Shown piece by piece: positions 58,263 through 64,000 of a stretch of DNA of 64,000 nt; the stretch's first letter is position 1; each line of letters begins with the position of its first letter. Origin of the DNA: Salvator merianae (Eukaryota; Chordata; Lepidosauria; Squamata; Teiidae). A program made the translations under genes and the position numbers. The stretch is taken from assembly GCA_003586115.2 (NCBI GenBank), contig QVOM02000057.1, positions 5,062,457-5,126,456 of the forward strand. The letters run 5' to 3'. The notes under the pieces were generated by a model, which worked only from the letters and a program-made list of their open reading frames with translations, was not told the origin of the DNA and ran no database searches.

Positions 58263-59765
58263 TAAAACTACAACTTTGTAGTGTTACCAGAATTGGCTCC
58301 ACACTGACTAGCTGGGGCAAAATAAGTGGAGAGAAGGCCTCTGAACATTTGCTCAGCCCTCCCCAAAATATGGGGGTGCCAGTCCCACTGGTTCTTTCGC
58401 CCAGAAGTCCACCCCGGGTTTTTCTCCAAGCAGTTCCTTCATCGCGGCCTCCCTTGGAGGAGGAAAATCTTCCAGATCCTCAGTGTGTTAAAAACAGCTG
58501 GTAGTTAGAACATAACACAGGACACAGACATCAAGATTAGGAAAACTCCTTCTGGGAATATATTGAAATCTCTTTGTTCTTCACCCTCAGCAGTCAGGAT
58601 CTGGGCAATGACTATTTCATAAAGGAAAAGTTTCATATTAAGCGGCATATGTTTGAGACACTATCGTCCTGATGAAGCCAACCATCTTGGACTTCTCCCT
58701 CAAAGCCTACGCCAAGGAACCCTCAGGAACTGATTTCCTGTTACAAGACAAGCAATGACTCTTTAAACTTTCCTGCAATTTGGTTATTCTGCCGTGGCTT
58801 CCTGGAGTTTCCTCAGAGCAGGAAGCCACAGCAGATAAACCGGATTACGAACCATCCCCACAAATAATACCGCTGTCCCTGTACTAATGTGGCCTGAAGT
58901 TTGCCAGAATGTGAGTTAGCCTCTGCTGTGCCACCATCTTGCAATGGAAGGATAGTTTATTGATAACCTATCCTGCTTATCTGCAAAACCATGACGTGGT
59001 TGAGCAGACCATGGACCTTACAAGCTACAGTTCGCTGTAGGTAACAGTAACATGGAAAATGTGTTTTTTCATTACACGGTGGTTTTGCGGGAAGCGAGCC
59101 ACGGCATCCTATAAAGAATCATCACCATATAGCGGGGATACAGGTGTGATGGCTGGCCAGACGACGTGTGAGTCCTTAGGATAACACTGTCATCTGCTGA
59201 GGACACCCCTTAGAAAGAAAAGTCTTCCATAGAACACAATCATGTGTGATTATACATAAATGCATCTCCTACAGCTGGCGCAATTCCAGAACGGAAGCTC
59301 TCCTGTGCTGCAAACTTTGTTGGCCGCATCGACGCCTTTGTTTAAGGTCCTTAAAAGGAAAATAATAAAGGCAGAAAAAAGACGTTGAATCTCTTAAGAA
59401 GACTGACCGCAACGTGAAACAACATGCAGAAATGGGAACTTCAATCTTTGTTGTAACTAAGTGACTGTGTGTTTATCTTTGGACCATTTCCTTTGGCAAG
59501 GGTCCAGGAAGCAATTTTGCTATACCTTCTTCCGGGGCTATTCTGAGTAGGGAACCTAGAGGCTTCTCCATTTCCAAAAATGTACAGAAATATCCTCTTA
59601 ATTCAGATTAAAAGAATTGGAAATGAAGCACAGAGAAGTACAGTTCCTCCCTCCCACCCCCCCTTGCTGTTTCCAACTTTTCTGACAACACTGGACTACA
59701 ACTTCATTCTTCTGTCTTTTTGATAAATGCTTTTCAATAGGTTTGAATCTCTTTATACCTTTAGG
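58263..59765. other. Unassigned non-coding stretch
   Basis: No repeat was recognised across about 1.5 kb upstream of the ADAMTS4 promoter region. Part of it may be regulatory. No exon was seen. Confidence 0.3.
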
Positions 59766-59781
59766 CCCTGTAAACTCCATT

Positions 59782-59812
59782 GGTGTGTGTGTGTGAGAGA
59801 GAGAGAGAGAGT
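59782..59812. repeat. (GT)n(GA)n microsatellite
   Basis: GTGTGTGTGTGTGTGAGAGA followed by further GA. Confidence 0.9.
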
Positions 59813-59864
59813 AAGAGAGAATAGTCATAATTTAGCGATGGAGCATCTATTTTGCAGGCAGAGG

Positions 59865-59965
59865 GCCCTAGCTCAGTAGTAAAACAACTGCCTTGAAAAC
59901 CAGAAGGTCCCTGGTTCAACCCCTTGCATCTCCCCAAAGGAGGCAATGGCCAAGAAATTGCCATT
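59865..59965 (+). mobile_element. tRNA-derived SINE
   Basis: CCCTAGCTCAGTAGTAAAAC (A-box) and TCCCTGGTTCAACCCCTTGC (B-box), then GGAGGCAATGGCCAAGAAATT, as in the SINE dimer at 40930. Confidence 0.8.
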
Positions 59966-60021
59966 GATCCTGATTCTTGATCCTGATTCATGATCCTGAT
60001 TCTTCATCACTACATCTTTAG

Positions 60022-60345
60022 CTCTTCTTCTCCTTGCTCAGTTGTGTCTGACTCTTCGTGGCCCCATGAACCACAACACACCAGGTCCTTCTGTCCTCTA
60101 CTATCTCCCAAAATCTGCCCAAACTCATGTTCATTACCTTCATGGCCCCATCTATCCATCTAACATCTGCTGTCCCCGTCATGCGTCTCATGACGTGCCC
60201 AAAGCATTTGAGCTTCAGCTTCAAGATTTGTCCTTCCAGTGAACACTCAGGGTTGTATTTCCTTTTGTCTTGCCTGATCTGATCTCCCTGCAGTCGAAAA
60301 GACTCTCAGAAGTCTTCTCCAGCATTCGTTGTTGTGGGGCGTCAT
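60022..60345 (-). mobile_element. BovB (RTE-clade) LINE 3' end
   Basis: On the minus strand the frame 60224-60018 reads FGHVMRR, VRWIDGAMKVMNMSLGRFWE and VVHGATKSQTQLS, the conserved C-terminus of BovB ORF2, followed by the tail with AAGAGTCAGACACAACTGAG. Farther 5' (60270-60345), CTCCCTGCAGTCGAAAAGAC and AAGTCTTCTCCAGCATTC match BovB in a second frame, so this copy carries frameshifts. BovB is abundant in squamates and is known for horizontal transfer between reptiles, ruminants and others. Confidence 0.92.
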
Positions 60346-61050
60346 CAAATCAGAAACAACTTCTGGTGACACCACAGACACTCCCGTGCGGCATGGGAAT
60401 CAAATTCATGACAGAGGGGTGCCTGCTGGAGGGGTGTTGTCTGGGGACACTTTAAAACCTGAAGCCAATGATCCAAACCTGTGGGCTATTGGGAACTAGG
60501 ACAGAGATTTCTCTCCGGCACCAAGGCAAATGAGGAGCATTGGTGATCTGAACTCTGAACTCGCAGGCCCACTGTATGCAATAAGTGCATAGCAGTCTTG
60601 CAAAAACGTCCCCGTTTTAAAGCCAGCTAAAGAAGGAAGAAAGGCATCTGTTTGCCAAGATGCAGCCAAAGAGAATTGTGCAAAGGACATCCATACACAC
60701 AGAGCACAAAAAAAAAAAGAAAAAGAAAAAAGGCTGAGTCAGAAACTGGCCTTCTGCCATCAAGAATGGCCCCTCTTAAATTGGCTTTTGGCCAAACCTT
60801 TCCATTTCCCACCAAAGCCCACCCTTTTTACCCCCCCCTTTTGAAAGAATAAGCAACAGTAAAACAGTACAAAAAAAAACCCCTTCATCATTTAATGACC
60901 TCATCAAACAAATTGCCGACTTGCGTGTCTACATGCATCAGCAGAACCAAGGATGGGGGGGGGGGCACGGTTATAAAGAACTATCAGCAGAGGTTTAAAG
61001 AGACAACTGAGAGCTTGGACAAGGTACTAGATAGTTCAAAAAAGGAGGAG
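60346..61050. other. Upstream region of ADAMTS4, unassigned
   Basis: A-runs near 60708-60730 and a G-run at 60956-60966. No exon recognised. Confidence 0.3.
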
Positions 61051-61055
61051 AGATT

Positions 61056-61094
<39 letters not shown>
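61056..61094. repeat. (TA)n microsatellite
   Basis: About 19 uninterrupted TA units, 400 bp upstream of the ADAMTS4 TATA box. Confidence 0.95.
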
Positions 61095-61096
<2 letters not shown>

Positions 61097-61445
61097 TTTT
61101 TCTTTTCCAGACTCACAAGTTCCTAAGGACCATTAGACAGAAGAAGAGAGACGAAAAAGGAAACCTTCAGCTGGAATTCCCATTTATTCCTTGAGAGATT
61201 TTTCCCCTCTATCTTATTCAAAGGCAAGGCGATTTTTAAAAAAATCCAGATTATTATTATTTTTTTTTAATTGAAAGAAAAGGGAATAAAGGAACAGAGA
61301 GAAACACACAGAGTTCCAGAAGCTCGCTGCTTTTACTGTACAGCTGGAAAAGACTTGGCACGGACAAGGGAATTGAGGGAGAGAAAGAGAGAGAGCAAAG
61401 AATTGTGAAAAGAGAACTTCTGATTGTCCACTTTCAAAAACTGCA

Positions 61446-61530
61446 ATAGCCAACGAGTGACTCGGGCGTGTGAGGTGATTGCGGACGGCGCTTTTGAGGC
61501 TATAAAACTCAAAAGGGAGCAAGATTTCTG
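61446..61530 (+). promoter_or_regulatory. ADAMTS4 core promoter: TATA box within an inverted repeat
   Basis: TATAAAA sits at 61501-61507, so transcription would start near 61530-61540, giving a 5' UTR of about 140-150 bases to the ATG at 61680. GCCAACGAGTGACTCGGG upstream (61449-61466) includes a CCAAT-like and an AP-1-like (TGACTCG) word. The TATA box is flanked by a perfect 8-bp inverted repeat, CTTTTGAG (61491-61498) and CTCAAAAG (61508-61515). The TATA position is convincing; the role of the other sites is inferred. Confidence 0.65.
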
Positions 61531-61679
61531 CTTAGGGTGCTGTGAATCACAGACAGAAGAGAAACGTCAATTGTGTTTATAGTCTGCAATTTTTATGTAC
61601 GTCGGTTGAGCAGTCTCTCTCGTTTTTTTAATTGCTAACCTTTTTGGCTCGCCTGCAGCTCGTTTGGTCAAATTCTCCG

Positions 61680-62318
61680 ATGGGTCCAATCACCGTATTA
61701 CTTCTACTCCTTGCCACCTGGTATAATCCTGCTGCCCCGGCGGTGGCGGAAACTGCCCACTTTGGTGGGTACCAAGAAGAAATCATTTTCCCTGAGAGAC
61801 TCAACACCTCCGTCCACCCTGCGGGTCACGACAAGGATGGTACGTTTGACAACAGTGTCGGCAGTGACGGTGTCTTGAACGAGCAGCTCTCTTACCGCCT
61901 CCGCGTTTTCGGCGAAGAACTGGTACTAAATTTAGAGAAAGACCCTAGCTTCTTTGCCGAAGGTTTGACGGTACAGTATCTAGGCCAATCCGGACAGACC
62001 GTGGATTGTCTGACCGAACAAGGGACCTACTTCACCGGTACCGTGAACTCTGACCCCGAATCTATCGCAGCGGTCAACTACGACGGGTCGTCGCTGCTCG
62101 GCGTGCTGCAATACCATGGCACCGAGTACCACGTGCAGCCCCTGGAGGGGGCATCCCCGAATTCGGCAGGCGGAGCCGGCGCCCACGTGGTAAGAAAAAA
62201 GATGCCGGAAAAAGCGGGCAGACCAATGTGCGGCGTCGGATCCCAGGCGTCAGTAAGCTTCGCCACCCTGGCAGGAGAACCCTTGGCCAAGCCGGAAGAA
62301 ACACGGAAGAGATCTAAG
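61680..62318 (+). CDS. ADAMTS4: ADAMTS4 exon 1: signal peptide and propeptide (aggrecanase-1)
   Basis: ATG at 61680 is the first ATG after the in-frame stop TAA at 61629-61631. The exon runs 213 codons to TCTAAG followed by GTACAC (donor 62318/62319, phase 0). Residues 1-23 (MGPITVLLLLLATW...AVA) are a signal peptide; EEIIFPERL, EGLTVQYLGQ, GTYFTGTVNSDPES, GVLQYHGTEY and QPLEGASPNSAGG are the ADAMTS4 propeptide. Cys184 in RPMCGV is the cysteine switch that keeps the zinc protease latent, and Asn42 (NTS) is a potential glycosylation site. The exon ends in ETRKRSK; the furin site (RSK plus R of exon 2) is completed by the next exon. Known: secreted zinc metalloprotease that cleaves aggrecan and versican in extracellular matrix. 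Cys110 is an additional cysteine. The catalytic, disintegrin, thrombospondin and spacer exons lie beyond the window. Confidence 0.95.
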
Positions 62319-62539
62319 GTACACAAGTCGCTGCCTGCTGGTGTTATGGGCAGGGAGAGGGAGGCAGAGAGAGAGAGAGAGAGAGAGCTGTCCAAAATAA
62401 TCGGCAGGGGGAAAAATGCTTCTCGCATGCATGCCTTTCTGTTTAATTTATGCTTGGATCGTGGGCGCTGTGTGGAGTGCCAAGCCAAAGGAAAAGGCTA
62501 TGAGAGAGAGAGAGAGAGAGACTATAGCTCTTGTTGCAC
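62319..62539. other. Start of ADAMTS4 intron 1, with two (GA)n runs
   Basis: GAGAGA runs at 62370-62388 and 62502-62520. The coding frame stays open past the donor to about 62573 through these repeats, which is not evidence of coding. Confidence 0.6.
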
Positions 62540-62625
62540 TGAACCTTATTCCAGGATATCCATCCCAGAATAGGGACCTGCTGTCCACATGCTAGTGCAG
62601 ACTACGGTAGACCCCAATACCGCTT
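62540..62625. repeat. Dispersed repeat shared with 20085-20185
   Basis: AGAATAGGGACCTGCTGTCC and CTAGTGCAGACTACGGTAGA match the copy at 20110-20160. Confidence 0.5.
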
Positions 62626-62865
62626 ATCCGTCTGGGGGCCTCGGTAGTTCTAGATGAGCTTCTCTTTTGCCCAAATAGGCCAGGGGAAGGCTCGTGGTTA
62701 TGATGTCCTTGCAGGATGCAGAATGGACCGACTCGCTTGTCACGTGTCCGCACACACTTTGGGAAGAGGACCAAAACATAAGCAGAATAAAAAACCAGTG
62801 GCAGTAAAAATACGAGGGCAAGGGATGGAAAGTTAAGGATGGCACCCACGGATGCAAGGTTGCCC

Positions 62866-63019
62866 AACCTCCAGAGGTTCTTGAACTACAGCTCCCACCA
62901 TTCTGTGTCATCCCCGTTGAATGACACCTCCCATCGGAACTCCCAAGGATCCACTCCCAGCATTCCACTGGGCCTGGCAGAGGATGATGGGAGTTATGGT
63001 TCAGAAACATCTGGAGGGT
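62866..63019. mobile_element. MITE of the 'ACTACAGCTCCCAYCA' group, both ends preserved
   Basis: AACCTCCAGAGGTTCTTGAA and CTACAGCTCCCACCATTCTG face GATGATGGGAGTTATGGTTC and AGAAACATCTGGAGGGTCTT. The arms of about 40 bp are imperfect inverted repeats. A further inverted pair lies inside (GTTGAATGACACC / GTGTCATCCCCG), so the element has a folded core. Confidence 0.7.
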
Positions 63020-63021
63020 CT

Positions 63022-63514
63022 TGATCTGATGCTGATTCCAGGCTCCCAGTTTCACCCAGTAACACCAGCAGTGTTAGGTCAACCACTGACCGTTTATTCG
63101 CAGGCTCAGACAGAACTAACAGGAGCTGGTAAAAACTGCAGGCATAATTCTAACCACCTATGGTGGCTGCTACCATATAGGCAGTAATGAATGGGCTGGA
63201 GTTGAGAGCAGAAGGTCGGAAGCTTTTTTGACCAGGTGACCTAAATCCTGTGCCTGCCAAGACTCTGCCTGTCCTCCCTACTTCCTTGATAGCTTTCTAA
63301 GCTCAGGGAGGGAAAGCTCTGTATCCATAGAGCAGGTCAGAGCACAGAAAATTTTGGCTAAAACAACAGGGACCCTGTGGCCCCAAAACAGAACTTTGCT
63401 AGAACCTGGAGATGATTGAAGATGCCTTTAAGGGTTCTGCAGTAATTTCCTCTGTCTTTCCAACCACTACCACTGTGAAGCGGACATGGAGAGGTCAAAC
63501 CTGCAGAGCAGAGA
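63022..63514. other. ADAMTS4 intron 1, unassigned
   Basis: No exon 2 of ADAMTS4 (catalytic domain start) was recognised, so intron 1 extends beyond the window. Confidence 0.4.
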
Positions 63515-63517
63515 ACA

Positions 63518-63830
63518 AGTTTGGCTTCTGTCCGAAAATTCAGTCGAACAGTTCGTGTTCAAAGATGTTCGCATCGAACAGAACATGCGGTGGTTCACAT
63601 GCCCAGAAATTCGATCAAACTGAACCAATCATGTTCGCTGTGGGTTTGCCCTTGAAAAGGGCTTTTTTTCAACGGGGAAGATTGTATTTTTTGCTTTGTT
63701 GTCGAACGAGTTCGAAAGCGAAAGCGAACAACTGCTTGTTCGACTAAACAGTTTGCCGTCAAGCTGAACAAATGGGCGTTTGATTTGATGGCGAACCGAA
63801 CATGCAATATTCGTTCCTGCACATTACTAT
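63518..63830. mobile_element. GTTCG-rich MITE family, copy D
   Basis: CAGTCGAACAGTTCGTGTTC, GTTCGCATCGAACAGAAC, CCCTTGAAAAGGGC and GTCGAACGAGTTCGAAAGCG belong to the same word family as copies A-C and are closest to copy B. It has an internal imperfect inverted-repeat organisation. Confidence 0.6.
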
Positions 63831-64000
63831 TGCGAATTGTTCACTGCGGAAGGGCAGGAGTCCAGGGCGTTGGTGCCTCCCTTTGTCACATCAGTGCTTA
63901 TGTGAATTTGTGTCGAATCCCCGTCACCTGTCCCTGTACCTCCTGGGGTGAATGACTTTCTTCTAATCTCTTTGCACTCATTTCTTGGCCTCTGACCTCC

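Noticed and set aside
62319..62573. Extension of the ADAMTS4 coding frame past 62318
   Set aside because: The extra codons encode Arg/Glu runs from (GA)n repeats, and a consensus donor lies at the position expected before the furin site.

Overview
The window is nuclear DNA of a vertebrate, most likely a squamate reptile. Genes are sparse, have introns and consensus splice sites, and are separated by kilobases of interspersed repeats. The repeat types fit a non-avian reptile: a CR1 LINE with a readable reverse transcriptase (9962-11090), a BovB/RTE LINE end (60022-60345), an AT-rich L1 fragment, more than ten copies of one CR1-clade LINE 3' end, tRNA-derived SINEs, several small inverted-repeat DNA elements, and a GATA/GACA microsatellite. 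BovB in this setting points to lizards and snakes rather than birds, turtles or crocodiles, but no species can be named.

Three protein-coding loci can be supported. (1) TMEM151A, plus strand: one large terminal exon at 4327-5688 carries all three membrane segments and the stop codon; the short first exon was not found. (2) A SIX-family homeobox gene, minus strand: exon 1 at 16141-15749 and exon 2 at 13835-13672, with clean splice sites joining in phase 0. The homeodomain is intact and of SIX3/6/7 type, but the middle of the SIX domain has lost recognisable similarity although the frame stays open. This is the most interesting gene here. (3) ADAMTS4, plus strand: exon 1 (61680-62318) encodes the signal peptide and most of the propeptide with its cysteine switch, behind a TATA box at 61501; the rest of the gene lies to the right of the window.

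Layout. 1-6 kb: a CpG-rich edge, LINE and hAT-type fragments, then TMEM151A. 6-13.5 kb: non-coding, with two minisatellites and the CR1 LINE. 13.6-16.2 kb: the SIX gene, whose 1.9-kb intron holds a MITE and a LINE fragment. 16.2-20.5 kb: non-coding, with the GATA/GACA array. 20.5-22.4 kb: a CpG-rich block with promoter-like motifs and a 225-bp-period minisatellite but no recognisable protein exon. 22.4-61.4 kb: about 39 kb with no supported exon, full of LINE tails, SINEs, MITEs, at least five further minisatellites and two long purine-only tracts. 61.4-64 kb: ADAMTS4 promoter, exon 1 and the start of intron 1.

The three genes do not form a pathway: TMEM151A is a neuronal membrane protein, the SIX gene a transcription factor, ADAMTS4 a secreted aggrecanase. 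Their linkage is of synteny interest. Many of the longer open frames in the window are low-complexity or repeat-derived and were not accepted as genes.
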